Assembly: GCF_014596085.1 (NCBI RefSeq)
Contig: NZ_JACCJY010000007.1
Coordinates: forward strand, 62,001-126,000
Reading direction: 5' to 3'
DNA: 64,000 nt
Origin: Azospirillum tabaci
GTDB taxonomy: Bacteria; Pseudomonadota; Alphaproteobacteria; Azospirillales; Azospirillaceae
Shown: one piece after another, positions 1 through 10,165 of the stretch
Layout: each line of letters opens with the position of its first letter
How positions within the stretch are numbered: the first letter of the stretch is position 1
Notes under the pieces: model-generated
What the model was told of the DNA's origin: nothing
The model's input: only the letters and a program-made list of their open reading frames with translations
Databases searched by the model: none
Translations under genes and position numbers: made by a program

Positions 1-3000
1 CGCCCTCCTGCTTCTGCGTCCGGAGGATCTCTCCGCCGATTTCCGAACGGCGCACGCCCACCGTCCGCAAGCCGTGAGCGGACCGGAGGACACCGCCTAC
101 ATCCTCTACACCTCCGGCTCCACCGGCCGGCCCAAGGGCACGCCGGTCAGTCACGGCGCCTACGTGAACATGCTGTCGGGCGCCGTGGAAACCTTCGGCC
201 TGACCGCCGAGGACCGGACGCTGATGTTCGCTTCGCCGTCCTTCGACGTGTCGCTGTCGGACATCGGCGTGCCGCTGGCCGCCGGGGCGGCGCTCTGCGC
301 CGTTCCCTATGAAGTGCTGAGCGCGCCGGCCCGCCTGATGGCCTTCCTGGCGGAGCAGCGGGTGACCGTCGCCGACCTCACCCCGACCTATCTGCGCCTG
401 TTCGACGGGGCGGAGCTGCCGTCGCTGCGCATCCTGGTGACCGGCGGCGAGGCGCCGCTGACGACGGACGTGCGCGCCTACGCCGGGCGGCTGCGCTACT
501 ACAACGCCTACGGCCCGACCGAGAACACGATCACGAGCGCCATGGGGCTGCTGGGTGCGGAGGATCGGGGCTTCCTGCCCGTCGGCCGCCCGCTGCCCAA
601 CACGTCGGTCCACATCCGCGACGCGGCGGGTCGCCCGGTGCCGCCGGGGGCGGTGGGGGAGATCTGGCTCGGCGGCGCCAACCTCGCCCGCGGCTATCTG
701 AATCGCCCGGAGCAGGAGGCGGCCGCCTTCGTCGGGACGGGACGCGGGCGGCTCTACCGCTCCGGCGACCTCGGGCGCTGGCGTGCCGACGGCGAGTTGG
801 AGGTGTTGGGCCGCATCGACGATCAGGTGAAGCTGAACGGCATCCGCGTCGAACTCGGCGAAATCGAGCAGGCGCTGGGCGGCCACCCGGACATCGCGCA
901 AGCCGTAGCCCTTGTGCAGGGCAAGGCCGGCGCCGCTCAGAGCCTGTGGGCCTTCGTCCGCCCCAACCCCGGCAAGCCGGTGCCAGCCGAGGAATCCTGG
1001 CGCGGCTGGCTGGCCGACCGGCTGCCCGCGGTGATGATCCCGGCCGGGGTGATCGCGGTGGAGACGGTGCCGGTGACGGCGTCCGGCAAAGTGGACCGGG
1101 CGGCGCTGCAAGGGCTGACCGCTGGTCCTATCCCGCAGGGAGCGAAGGTGCCGCCGCAGAGCCGGCTTGAGGAAGCCATCGCCCGCGCCTGGGCAGAGCG
1201 GCTGGGCCGCGGCCCGGTCTGGCGCGATGACAATTTCTTCGCGCTCGGCGGCCACAGCCTGCTCGCCATCGCCGTCGCCCACGCGCTGGAGACGGAGCTG
1301 GGGCGCCCCGTCTCCGCCCGCGACCTGTTCACCGAGCCGACGTTGCGCGGCTTTGCCGCCCGCCTCGCCGCCGCCGCTCCCGCGGATTTCCCATCCGATG
1401 CCGAATCCGATTGCGCGACGGAGGGCCAGCGGGAGTTCTGGGTGGCCGAGCAGGCCGGGCTGGACACCCGCGGCTTCAACATTCCCCTGACGCTGGCGGT
1501 GGAGGGTGACCTTCCTGCCGACAATCTTTGGCACGAGGCTTGGGCCGCCCTGACCGACCGGCACGAGGCCCTGCGCACCGGCTTCCATGAGAACGAGGAC
1601 GGCACGCTGCGCAGGACCGGCCACTCTACGACCGCCGAGTTGGAGATCGAAACGGCCCCCAACCGCCCCGGCGCCCTGAATCTCATCCGGGCGCGCCAGA
1701 CGGAACCCTTCGCCATGGCCGCACCGCCGCTGTGGCGGGCCGGGCTGGTGCGGGTGACGGACGGCAGCGGCGCCCTGTTCTGGCTGGCCCTGCACCATTC
1801 CATTGGCGACGGCCTGTCGCTCGGCCTGCTGGCGGATGACCTCGCCGCACTGCTGCGCGGAGAGTCCCTACCCGGCCGCGCCCCCGGCTTCGGCCGATCC
1901 GCCGCTCGGGAGGAGAACTATCTGGCCGGCGAGGCCGCTCGGGCGGACGCGGAGCACTGGCGGCGCCTGCTCTCTGGAATCGACCCTGCCGCCTTCGAGG
2001 AGTGGCCGCTTGATAAACCCCGTCCGCCGGTGCGCAGCACGGAAACGGCCAAGGGAAGCCATTGCCACCGCGTCCGCCTCGCCCCCGACGTGGCGGAGGC
2101 GTTGCGCGCCCTCGCCCGGCGCAACGGCGCCAGCCTGCACGCCCTGATGATGACCCTGATGGCGCACGAGGTGCGCCGCCGCACCGGCCGGGCGGCGTTC
2201 CTGATGGGCACAGCCGCCTCCACCCGCGAGACGGCGGAGGAGGCGGGCGTCGTCGGCTACTACGTCAACATGCTGCCGGTGCCTTTCCGGGTGAACCGGA
2301 GCGAACCGCTGGAACAGGCGGTCAAGGCCACGCAAAGCCGTCTGGCGGAAGCCTTGCGCCATGGCCGCCAGCCCTTCGCCCGCATCCACCAGGAGTTCCG
2401 CCGCAGCCAGCCTCAGGCGCATCATCCGGCCCGCTACCCGCTGTTCGATCTGGCGGTGACGGAAAATCCGGCCATGGCGGCCCCGCGGGGCGATGGGCTC
2501 CGCTTCGCGGCCATCGACGCCTTCGACGGCTCCGATATCCAGTACGAACTGCGCCACAGCGCCCCCGCCCAGGACCTCGTCCTGGTGCATGAGGGGCAGA
2601 CGGACGGCGGGCTGGTCCTCCAGCTCTACACCAACGCTGCCCTTTACGAGCGGGAAACCGCGCAGGCCTGGACCGCGGCGCTGGCCGGCTGGGCGCGGCG
2701 GCTGGCCGATCCGGAACGGGCGCCGGGCGAACCACTGCCCGCCCTGCTGCCGGACGAGGAAACGCTGCTCGCCGCGTGGGAGCGCGGCCCGGCGATGCCG
2801 CACCCGGTTCCCTGCTTCCACCACCAGTTCGCCGCTCTGGCGCGCTCGCAGCCGGCCCGTCCCGCCCTCATCACCGATGACGGCGCGGTCAGCTACGCCA
2901 CGATGAACGCCCACGCCAACGCGCTGGCCCACGCGCTGCTGGCTCAGGGCGTGCGGACCGGCGACGCGGTCGGCGTCCTGACGGAGCGTTCGCCCGCCCT

Positions 3001-5842
3001 GCCGGAAGCGGTGCTGGCGATCTGGAAGGCCGGGGCCGCCTATCTGCCGCTGACTCGCGACCTGCCGGCGGACCGGCTGTCCTTCATCGCCCGCGACGCC
3101 GCCATCCGCACCGTCGTGGCGCTGGACGGCCACACCCTGCCCGACGCGCTTGCGCAGGCCGGTTACGCGGTCCTCCGCCCGGAAACCCTGACCGAGGGCT
3201 TCCGCGCCGCCCATGCCCATGAGCCGGAGGCCGGAGAACGCAGCCATCCCGGCGATCCCGCCTACATCATCCACACCTCGGGGTCCACCGGGCTGCCGAA
3301 GGGGGTCGTGCTGCATCATGGCGGGCTGCTGAATCTCGGCCTGTCGATGGCGCGGATGATGGGCGTCCAGCCGGACGAACGGACGCTTCTCAGCTCCTCT
3401 CCCTCCTTCGACGCCTGGATCTCCGATTCCGTGATGACCTGGGCGACCGGCGGAGCGCTGGTTCCGATCCGCCGCGCCGAGATGGACGACACCGCCGGTC
3501 TGCGCGCCAAGATGGAACGGCTGGGCGTCACCTCCGCCACCCTGCCGCCCTCCTACCTGCGGCTGTTCGAGCAGGCGGATCTGCCGACCCTGCGCATCCT
3601 GATGACGGTGGGCGAGCCGCCCAACGCCGCCGACGCCTTGCACTACGCGGCGCGGCTGCGCTACATCAACGGCTACGGCCCGACCGAGAACACCGCCGCC
3701 GCCAGCATCGGCATCCTGTGCCCGGACTCGCCGTGGATGAGCGCCGGACGCCCGCTGCCCAACACCGCCATCCACATCCTGGACGAGGACGGGGAGCCGG
3801 TTCCCCCCGGCGCCGTCGGCCATGTCTGGCTGAGCGGAATGGGGCTGGCCATCGGCTACCTGAACCGACCCGACCTGACCGCCGCCGCCTTCGTGGAGAC
3901 GCCGAAAGGCCGCCGCTACCGCACCGGCGACCTTGGCCGCTGGCTTCCCAACGGGGAGCTGCTGGTCCTCGGCCGGTTCGACAGCCAGGTGAAGCTGCGC
4001 GGCCAGCGCGTTGAGTTGGGCGAGATCGAGCACCGGCTGGAAGCCCATCCCGGCGTGCAGCAGGCGGTGGCCCTGGTGGACACGCCGCCGGGCGGCACCC
4101 AGACGCTGTGGGCCTTCGTCAGCCTCGCCCCGGACGCCGCGGAGCCGACGCAGGCCGCCTGGGCCGCCCATGCTGCGGCGGCGCTGCCCGCCTACATGGT
4201 GCCGGCGGCGGTGATCCGGGTGCCCGCGATCCCGGTGACGGTGGCCGGCAAGGTCGACCGCAAGGTGCTGCTGCAGGCGCTGGCCGACCACGCGCCCTCC
4301 GAAGGCACGGCCTCCGGCGCCTACACCCCGCCGCGCAACGCGGTGGAGCAGCGGGTGGCCGAGCTGTGGACCGAGCAGCTTCAGCGGCCCGTTCCGGGGC
4401 GCGAGGCCGGCTTCTTCGAGCTGGGTGGCGACAGCCTGCGGGCGATCGCCGTGGTCAACCGCCTGCGCCGCGAATTTTCCTGCAAGATCAACGACCTCTA
4501 CGAAGCCCCGGTGCTTGCCGACTTCGCGCTGCGCCTGCGGCCCCAGCCGGACCACCTGCACCGCGTCATCGCCGCCGTCCGATCCCATTGGCGGGACTAT
4601 CAGGCGACCCTGCCCGCCTTCGACGCCGCCCGCGACCGGGCGCTGGCCGAGCAGCAGCGGGCGTACGAGGCGCGCAACGCCGCCTACGCCGCCTTCGACG
4701 GGAGCGAGCGGCGCGACTATGGCGAGGTGCTGCTGACCGGCGCCACCGGCTATCTCGGCGCCTATCTGCTGCGGGAGCTTTTGTCCGATCCGGCGCGGAA
4801 GGTGACCGCGCTGGTGCGCGGGAGCGACGACGGGGCCGCGCGCGCCCGGCTGGGCCGCGTGCTGGCCGGCTATTTCGGGGCAACGGGCGGGGCCACGCTG
4901 ATCGCCGATCCGCGCCTGACCGTCCGGGCCGGCGACCTGCGCCGCGACGGGCTGGGCCTTGCCCCCACGGTGCACGGCGCGCTGGCGGAGGGGATGCGGG
5001 CGGTCTTCCACTGCGCCGCCAACGTGAACCATTTCGGCCATTACGCGGAGTTCCACGCCGACAATGTGGAGGCGACGCGCCGGCTCCTCGACCTCGCCGC
5101 GGCGCGGCGCGGCGATCCGGCGGACTTCCACCTGATCTCCACCCTGTCGGTCACCGGCAAGGCGCCGGAGGACGGCTTCAAGCTCGTCACCGAATACGAC
5201 GCGGTGCCGGAGACGCTCGACGAGAACTACTATGTCCGCAGCAAGCAGGAGGCGGAACGTCTGGTCACGGCGGCCCGCGGCGATCTGCGCAACGCCAGCA
5301 TCCACCGCGTCGGCAACGTCGTCTTCGCGGCGGAGGGTGGGCCGTTGCAGCTGAACCTGCGGGACAACGCCTTCTTCCGCCAGCTGGCCGCCTTCGTCCG
5401 GCTGGGGGTGGTGCCCGACGATTCGCACGTCTGGCTGTGCCACGTCGATCTCGTCGCCCGCGCGGTGGCTCTGCTGGCCGGTGCCGCCGGCCTCGCCAAC
5501 GAGACGCACCATGTGGAGAACCACCGCCGCGACACGCTGGCCAACTTCGTGACCTCGGCGGCGGGCATGGAAGGTGCGGTGCGGGCGGTCGGCTTCGACG
5601 CGCTGCTCGACCGGCTGGAGCGCGCCATCGGCGAACCCGAGATGGACGGCGCCCTGGCCCAGACGCTGGAGGGCTTCGGGCTCTACGGCGGGCGTTCCCC
5701 CCAGGCGCGCGGCCGGCGGCAGGAGCTGACCTCCGAACGCACGCAAGGGCTGCTCGGCCGCATGGGCTTCGGCTGGCCGCCGGTTCCCCGCGCCGGACAG
5801 GCCGACATGCTGCGCGCCGCGGCCGATCTTTTCTCCCGATGA
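1..5842 (+). CDS. Nonribosomal peptide synthetase, A-T-C-A-T-reductase, 5' end outside window
   Basis: Assembly-line enzyme that activates two amino acids, joins them and releases the product by reduction. The reading frame is open from base 2, and the first residues (ALLLRPEDLSADFRTAHAH) match the equivalent stretch of the second adenylation domain (VLRPETLTEGFRAAHAHEP), so the gene starts before the window. Domains by base: partial adenylation domain to about 1130 (YTSGSTGRPKG at 110-142), carrier domain with LGGHSL near 1245, condensation domain about 1420-2740 with intact HHSIGDG near 1793, second adenylation domain about 2815-4300 (HTSGSTGLPKG), second carrier LGGDSL near 4425, and a thioester reductase domain from 4725 with NAD(P)-binding TGATGYLG and YVRSK. 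A reductase terminus normally releases an aldehyde or alcohol. The two adenylation pockets differ, and I cannot name the substrates. Confidence 0.93.
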   Translation, partial: ALLLLRPEDLSADFRTAHAHRPQAVSGPEDTAYILYTSGSTGRPKGTPVSHGAYVNMLSGAVETFGLTAEDRTLMFASPSFDVSLSDIGVPLAAGAALCAVPYEVLSAPARLMAFLAEQRVTVADLTPTYLRLFDGAELPSLRILVTGGEAPLTTDVRAYAGRLRYYNAYGPTENTITSAMGLLGAEDRGFLPVGRPLPNTSVHIRDAAGRPVPPGAVGEIWLGGANLARGYLNRPEQEAAAFVGTGRGRLYRSGDLGRWRADGELEVLGRIDDQVKLNGIRVELGEIEQALGGHPDIAQAVALVQGKAGAAQSLWAFVRPNPGKPVPAEESWRGWLADRLPAVMIPAGVIAVETVPVTASGKVDRAALQGLTAGPIPQGAKVPPQSRLEEAIARAWAERLGRGPVWRDDNFFALGGHSLLAIAVAHALETELGRPVSARDLFTEPTLRGFAARLAAAAPADFPSDAESDCATEGQREFWVAEQAGLDTRGFNIPLTLAVEGDLPADNLWHEAWAALTDRHEALRTGFHENEDGTLRRTGHSTTAELEIETAPNRPGALNLIRARQTEPFAMAAPPLWRAGLVRVTDGSGALFWLALHHSIGDGLSLGLLADDLAALLRGESLPGRAPGFGRSAAREENYLAGEAARADAEHWRRLLSGIDPAAFEEWPLDKPRPPVRSTETAKGSHCHRVRLAPDVAEALRALARRNGASLHALMMTLMAHEVRRRTGRAAFLMGTAASTRETAEEAGVVGYYVNMLPVPFRVNRSEPLEQAVKATQSRLAEALRHGRQPFARIHQEFRRSQPQAHHPARYPLFDLAVTENPAMAAPRGDGLRFAAIDAFDGSDIQYELRHSAPAQDLVLVHEGQTDGGLVLQLYTNAALYERETAQAWTAALAGWARRLADPERAPGEPLPALLPDEETLLAAWERGPAMPHPVPCFHHQFAALARSQPARPALITDDGAVSYATMNAHANALAHALLAQGVRTGDAVGVLTERSPALPEAVLAIWKAGAAYLPLTRDLPADRLSFIARDAAIRTVVALDGHTLPDALAQAGYAVLRPETLTEGFRAAHAHEPEAGERSHPGDPAYIIHTSGSTGLPKGVVLHHGGLLNLGLSMARMMGVQPDERTLLSSSPSFDAWISDSVMTWATGGALVPIRRAEMDDTAGLRAKMERLGVTSATLPPSYLRLFEQADLPTLRILMTVGEPPNAADALHYAARLRYINGYGPTENTAAASIGILCPDSPWMSAGRPLPNTAIHILDEDGEPVPPGAVGHVWLSGMGLAIGYLNRPDLTAAAFVETPKGRRYRTGDLGRWLPNGELLVLGRFDSQVKLRGQRVELGEIEHRLEAHPGVQQAVALVDTPPGGTQTLWAFVSLAPDAAEPTQAAWAAHAAAALPAYMVPAAVIRVPAIPVTVAGKVDRKVLLQALADHAPSEGTASGAYTPPRNAVEQRVAELWTEQLQRPVPGREAGFFELGGDSLRAIAVVNRLRREFSCKINDLYEAPVLADFALRLRPQPDHLHRVIAAVRSHWRDYQATLPAFDAARDRALAEQQRAYEARNAAYAAFDGSERRDYGEVLLTGATGYLGAYLLRELLSDPARKVTALVRGSDDGAARARLGRVLAGYFGATGGATLIADPRLTVRAGDLRRDGLGLAPTVHGALAEGMRAVFHCAANVNHFGHYAEFHADNVEATRRLLDLAAARRGDPADFHLISTLSVTGKAPEDGFKLVTEYDAVPETLDENYYVRSKQEAERLVTAARGDLRNASIHRVGNVVFAAEGGPLQLNLRDNAFFRQLAAFVRLGVVPDDSHVWLCHVDLVARAVALLAGAAGLANETHHVENHRRDTLANFVTSAAGMEGAVRAVGFDALLDRLERAIGEPEMDGALAQTLEGFGLYGGRSPQARGRRQELTSERTQGLLGRMGFGWPPVPRAGQADMLRAAADLFSR

Positions 5843-6870
5843 ACGCCTGGGGACCTTTCATGCTGAACCACGTCCAAGACCTGGGCTTCCGCTCCGGAGA
5901 ATTCACCGTCGAACCGTTGCCTGACGCGGAGACCGGGCGAATCCTCGCCGTCCTGGCCACCCGCCACGGGACGGAGACCGACGCCGCCGCCCTCATCCCG
6001 GACGGGCGGGAGGCCGACCTGCGCGGCGAACTGGCGGAGGCAGCGCCCGGCCTGTCCGCCTTGGCCACGGCGATCCGCGACCGGCTGGAGACCAGCCACA
6101 GCGGCGTGCTGATCCGCCGCGCCCATCTCGGCCGCCACGATCTCGACACCCGACGCCGCCTGCTCTACGCGCTGGCGGTGTGCATCGGCGCGCCGACCGC
6201 GACCGACCGGATCGACCGCAAGGTGGTGTGGGACATCAAGGTCCGCCCCGAGCTGGTCCGCAGCGGCGGCGCCTCCACCTTCTCCGAACACGCCGACGAG
6301 GCCGATTTCCACACCGACACCCAGTATTTCCCGAATCCCGAACGCTACATGCTGCTCTATTTCGCCCGGGCGGCGGCCTGCGGCGGCGGGCGGTCCAGCC
6401 TGCGCGACGCCCGCTGCGTCCGCGCGGCGCTGGCCGGCAGCGACGAGGGGCGCTGGGCGCTGGACCTGCTGTCCCGGACGGCGCTGCCCTTCCGCATCCC
6501 CGCCACCTTCACCCGCACCGGGTCGCGCGACGCGGTGGAGGTGACCTTCGCCACCGTCTTCGGCGACCGCCCGCTCATCCGCTTCCGCACCGACACGCTG
6601 CGCCGCGGGCTGGCCGCTTGTCCGGAGCACGACACGCCGGAGGTCCGTCGCGCGCTCGCCATCCTCCAGGCGGAGCTGGACAACCCGGCCCGGCGGCTGG
6701 AGACCTTCCTGGAGTCCGACAGCCTGCTGGCGATGAACAACCACGAGGCGCTCCACGGCCGCGGCGCCTTCGCCGACCCGGACCGCCACGCGCTGCGCAT
6801 CCGCATCGACGACGGCACTCCGCAGGATTCCGCCCAACAGGACTCCGCGGCGCAGGATCAGGCGCAATGA
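5839..6870 (+). CDS. TauD/SyrP-like Fe(II)/2-oxoglutarate-dependent dioxygenase
   Basis: 343-residue enzyme expected to hydroxylate the peptide, a carrier-bound amino acid or a precursor, using iron, oxygen and 2-oxoglutarate. The iron triad is visible: H158-x-D160 (FHTDTQYF) and distal H306 (EALHGRG), followed by R320, a suitable 2-oxoglutarate anchor. The start ATG overlaps the NRPS stop by four bases (ATGA), which supports translational coupling; a second in-frame ATG lies seven codons on. The tail is rich in Gln and Asp. In known NRPS systems such proteins (SyrP type) beta-hydroxylate Asp or other residues. That role here is inferred from the operon, and the family also contains sulfonate and clavaminate-type enzymes. 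Confidence 0.88.
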   Translation: MNAWGPFMLNHVQDLGFRSGEFTVEPLPDAETGRILAVLATRHGTETDAAALIPDGREADLRGELAEAAPGLSALATAIRDRLETSHSGVLIRRAHLGRHDLDTRRRLLYALAVCIGAPTATDRIDRKVVWDIKVRPELVRSGGASTFSEHADEADFHTDTQYFPNPERYMLLYFARAAACGGGRSSLRDARCVRAALAGSDEGRWALDLLSRTALPFRIPATFTRTGSRDAVEVTFATVFGDRPLIRFRTDTLRRGLAACPEHDTPEVRRALAILQAELDNPARRLETFLESDSLLAMNNHEALHGRGAFADPDRHALRIRIDDGTPQDSAQQDSAAQDQAQ

Positions 6871-8516
6871 ACCTCCTCCGCCTGCTGGGACGGCTGGGAC
6901 CGGCGCCGCTGCGCCGGCTGGTTCTCTACGCCCTGGGGTCGGCCCTCTTCTCCACGCTGGTGCTCGCCCTGGTCAACCGGGGCGCGGAGGAGATCGCCGC
7001 GGAGAAGGCCGACTTCGTCAACGTGCCGCTGGCCGCCGCCTTCGTCGTCAGCGTCATCCTCTACATGCTCCTGGAAGGCCGCATGGTCGCCCACCTGTCG
7101 GCGGACGCGGAGGTGGTGGTGGACACGCTGCGCATGCGGCTGCTCGACCGGATCCGCCGCGCCGACCTGTGGAAGCTGGAACGCTTCGGCCAGACCCCGC
7201 TGTTCGAAAGCGTGACGCAGAGCAGCCAGCTCATCTCGCAGAATTCGCAGTTCCTGGCGCTGACGGTGCGCTCGGTCCTGCTGACCGGGACGATCCTGCT
7301 CTACATCGCCACCATCTCGCCGGTCGCCTTCCTGCTGATCGGCGGGCTGCTCGGCGCCGGGACGTGGTTCTACATCCGGCTGGGCCGCGCGCTGGAGGAG
7401 CGGCAGCGCGCCATGATGGCCGAGGAGGCCGCCCTGTTCGAAGGCGTGTCGGATCTGTTCGACGGCTTCAAGGAACAGCGGCTGAACAGCGCCCGCAGCC
7501 GCGACCTGAACGCCGCCTTCGGCAGTGTGTCCGACCGCACCACCACAGCCCGCGGCGCGGTGCATCTGCACACCTGGCAGCAGTTCGTGTTCGGCGAATG
7601 CGCCTTCAACCTGATGCTGGGCGTGGTCGTCTTCGTCGTGCCGTCTTACTCCAGCGCCATCTCGGCGGAGCTGGTGAAGATCACCGCCGCCATCTTTTTC
7701 ATGTCGGCCCCGGTCTTCGGGCTGATGCAGTCGCTGGCGGTGATGAGCGCCGCGGAGGCCGCCGCCGGGCGCATGATGGCTCTGGAAGGCCAGCTCGCCG
7801 AGTTGGCGGAGGCCGGAAGCGAGGGCCCCGCCCTGCCGGTGCCGGTCAACGTCGCCGCGGTGAGGATGGAGAGGGTGGAGTTCGCCTTCCCCGCCCCGCC
7901 GGGCGAGCCGCCCTTCGCGGTCGGCCCCTTCGACCTGACCATCCGGCGCGGCGAGGTGATCTTCATCACCGGCGGCAACGGGTCGGGCAAATCAACCTTC
8001 ATCAAGCTGCTGACCGGCCTCTACCACCCGCTGCGCGGGCGGATCACGGTGGACGGGGTGCCGGTCGGGCCGCAGCGCATCGCCGCCTATCGCGAGCTGA
8101 TGGCGACCGTCTTCGCCGACTTCCACCTGTTCGCCCGGCTCTACGGCCAGGACGCCCTCAACCCTGTGGAGGCCGCCGAGCTGATGCGCTGGATGGAGAT
8201 GGAGCGGGTCACCGCGCTGGAGGGCGACCGCTTCGGGCGGCGCGACCTGTCCGCCGGCCAGCGCAAGCGGCTGGGCCTCGTCGCCGCCATCCTGGAGAAG
8301 GCGCCGATCCTGATCCTCGACGAATGGGCCGCCGACCAGGACCCGCATTTCCGCTTCAAGTTCTACCGGGAGGTGGTGCCGGAGCTGAAGCGGCGCGGCC
8401 TGACCATCGTGGCGGTGACCCACGACGACCATTACTTCGACGTCGCCGACCGCCGCCTGCACATGGAGGAAGGCCGCCTGACCGAACTCGCCCATTGGAC
8501 GGAGGGCGTGGCATGA
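6867..8516 (+). CDS. Cyclic-peptide-type ABC exporter, TMD-NBD half-transporter 1
   Basis: 549-residue inner-membrane protein with an N-terminal six-helix exporter domain (about residues 15-310) and a C-terminal ATPase domain. The ATPase has Walker A GGNGSGKST near residue 369, signature LSAGQRKRL near 460, Walker B ILILDEWAADQDP near 482 and an H-loop VTHDD. The DEWAADQDP string is characteristic of the SyrD/PvdE/YojI cyclic-peptide and siderophore exporter family. The start overlaps the dioxygenase stop (ATGA). It probably exports the NRPS product, either as a homodimer or paired with the next gene. Confidence 0.9.
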   Translation: MNLLRLLGRLGPAPLRRLVLYALGSALFSTLVLALVNRGAEEIAAEKADFVNVPLAAAFVVSVILYMLLEGRMVAHLSADAEVVVDTLRMRLLDRIRRADLWKLERFGQTPLFESVTQSSQLISQNSQFLALTVRSVLLTGTILLYIATISPVAFLLIGGLLGAGTWFYIRLGRALEERQRAMMAEEAALFEGVSDLFDGFKEQRLNSARSRDLNAAFGSVSDRTTTARGAVHLHTWQQFVFGECAFNLMLGVVVFVVPSYSSAISAELVKITAAIFFMSAPVFGLMQSLAVMSAAEAAAGRMMALEGQLAELAEAGSEGPALPVPVNVAAVRMERVEFAFPAPPGEPPFAVGPFDLTIRRGEVIFITGGNGSGKSTFIKLLTGLYHPLRGRITVDGVPVGPQRIAAYRELMATVFADFHLFARLYGQDALNPVEAAELMRWMEMERVTALEGDRFGRRDLSAGQRKRLGLVAAILEKAPILILDEWAADQDPHFRFKFYREVVPELKRRGLTIVAVTHDDHYFDVADRRLHMEEGRLTELAHWTEGVA

Positions 8517-10165
8517 GGCTGGCCGCCATCGTCCTGCGCGAGCTTCCGGAGAATCTGCGCACGCTCGCCCTGATGAACGTCCTGTCGGCGATCGCGACCG
8601 CGGCGCTGCTCTGGCTGGTCGACGCCGCCGCCAAGGACGCGGCCAAGGGAATCATCAACCCGCGGCTTCTGGTGATGTACGCGGTCACCGTGACGCTGTT
8701 CGGGGTGACCCACAATTACGCGCTGGTCACCGCGTCCCAGGACGCCGAGCGGCTGATCCACAAGATCCGGCTGCGCCTGTTCGATCTGGTGCGCCGCGCC
8801 GACCTCGTGACCGTGGACCGCATCGGGCGGGCGTCGCTGCACGGCGTGCTGACCCAGGACACCCAGACGCTGGCCCAGACCCTGCCGCTTCTGGCGATCG
8901 GCGGGCAGCAGGCAGTGATGCTGGTCTTCCTGGCGGTCTATCTGGCCTGGCTGTCGCCGCTGGCCTGCGTGATGGCCTTCGCCTTCGCCGGGATCGCCGT
9001 GGCGGTGAAGGTCGCGCGGGTGCAGCGCCTGCGCCGCAATATGATGGAGGCCGCGGCGGCCGAGACGCGCGTCTTCGACGGGCTGACCGACCTGCTGCGC
9101 GGCTTCAAGGAGGTGCGGATGAACCGCCGCCGCGGCGACGGGCTGATCCGCGACCTCGCCGACGCCTCGTCCCGGGCGCGGGCGGTGAATGTCGACATGA
9201 AGGCACAGTGGGGCCGCAACTTCGCGCTGGTCGAGGCGATGTTCTACACGCTGATCGGCATGATGGTCTTCGTCGTGCCGCTGTTCACCACCGGCTATCA
9301 CGCGGTGGTGGTGGCGGCGACCACGGCGGCCCTGTTCATCGTCGGGCCGGTCAGCACCGTCTCCTTCGTCACCCCGCTGGTCGCCCAGACCGAGATGGCC
9401 CTGTCCAACATCGAGGCGATGGAGGAGCGGTTGCGCGCTGCCGCCGGCAGCGCCCCGGACGAAGGCGCCGACCGCCTGCCCGGCCCGCCCGCCCGCATCG
9501 CGCTGACCGATGCCACCTTCGCCTATCACGACGACGCGGGCGCGCCGGTCTTCGCGGTCGGGCCGCTCTCGGCGGAGTTCCGGGCGGGCGAGATCACCTT
9601 CGTCACCGGCGGCAACGGGTCCGGCAAATCCACCATGCTGCGCCTGCTGACCGGGCTGATGCCGTTGAGCGGCGGTCAATTGCTCGCCGACGGGGAGCCG
9701 GTGCCGGCGGAGCGGATGCAGAGCTACCGCGACATGATCTCCGCCATCTTCTCCGACTATCACCTGTCGCGCCACCTCTACGGCGTCGCCGACCCCGAGC
9801 CGGTGCGCGTCCGTGCCCTGCTGGAGCGGCTGGAGATGCAGGACAAGGTGACGGTTGCGGACGGCGGCTTCAGCACCGTCGCCCTGTCCACCGGCCAGCG
9901 CAAGCGCCTCGCCCTCGTGGTCGCGCAGTTGGAGGACAAGCCGGTCGTCGTCCTGGACGAATGGGCCGCCGACCAGGACCCGCATTTCCGCCGCGTCTTC
10001 TACGAGGAGCTGCTGCCGGAACTGAAGGCCCTAGGCAAGATCGTCATCTGCGTGACCCACGACGAGCGCTGGTTCGGCCTCGCCGACCGCGTCTATCACA
10101 TGAGCGAGGGCCGCATCGAGGAAGGGCACGGCCACCATCACCTGTTCGCGCTGGAGACGGCGTGA
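8513..10165 (+). CDS. Cyclic-peptide-type ABC exporter, TMD-NBD half-transporter 2
   Basis: 550-residue paralogue of the preceding transporter with the same architecture: membrane domain about residues 15-300, Walker A TGGNGSGKST near 366, signature LSTGQRKRL, Walker B VVVLDEWAADQDP and VTHDE. A His-rich patch (EGHGHHH) lies near the C-terminus. The ATG overlaps the upstream stop by four bases. Both copies keep complete ATPase motifs, so neither looks degenerate. Two consecutive half-transporters suggest a heterodimeric exporter; two homodimers remain possible. Confidence 0.9.
   Translation: MRLAAIVLRELPENLRTLALMNVLSAIATAALLWLVDAAAKDAAKGIINPRLLVMYAVTVTLFGVTHNYALVTASQDAERLIHKIRLRLFDLVRRADLVTVDRIGRASLHGVLTQDTQTLAQTLPLLAIGGQQAVMLVFLAVYLAWLSPLACVMAFAFAGIAVAVKVARVQRLRRNMMEAAAAETRVFDGLTDLLRGFKEVRMNRRRGDGLIRDLADASSRARAVNVDMKAQWGRNFALVEAMFYTLIGMMVFVVPLFTTGYHAVVVAATTAALFIVGPVSTVSFVTPLVAQTEMALSNIEAMEERLRAAAGSAPDEGADRLPGPPARIALTDATFAYHDDAGAPVFAVGPLSAEFRAGEITFVTGGNGSGKSTMLRLLTGLMPLSGGQLLADGEPVPAERMQSYRDMISAIFSDYHLSRHLYGVADPEPVRVRALLERLEMQDKVTVADGGFSTVALSTGQRKRLALVVAQLEDKPVVVLDEWAADQDPHFRRVFYEELLPELKALGKIVICVTHDERWFGLADRVYHMSEGRIEEGHGHHHLFALETA

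Noticed and set aside
1868-5746. Very long minus-strand open frame (about 1290 codons) opposite the NRPS gene
   Set aside because: It is antisense to recognisable NRPS domains, has no family features and has the Arg/Gly/His/Gln-rich composition of antisense GC-rich frames.
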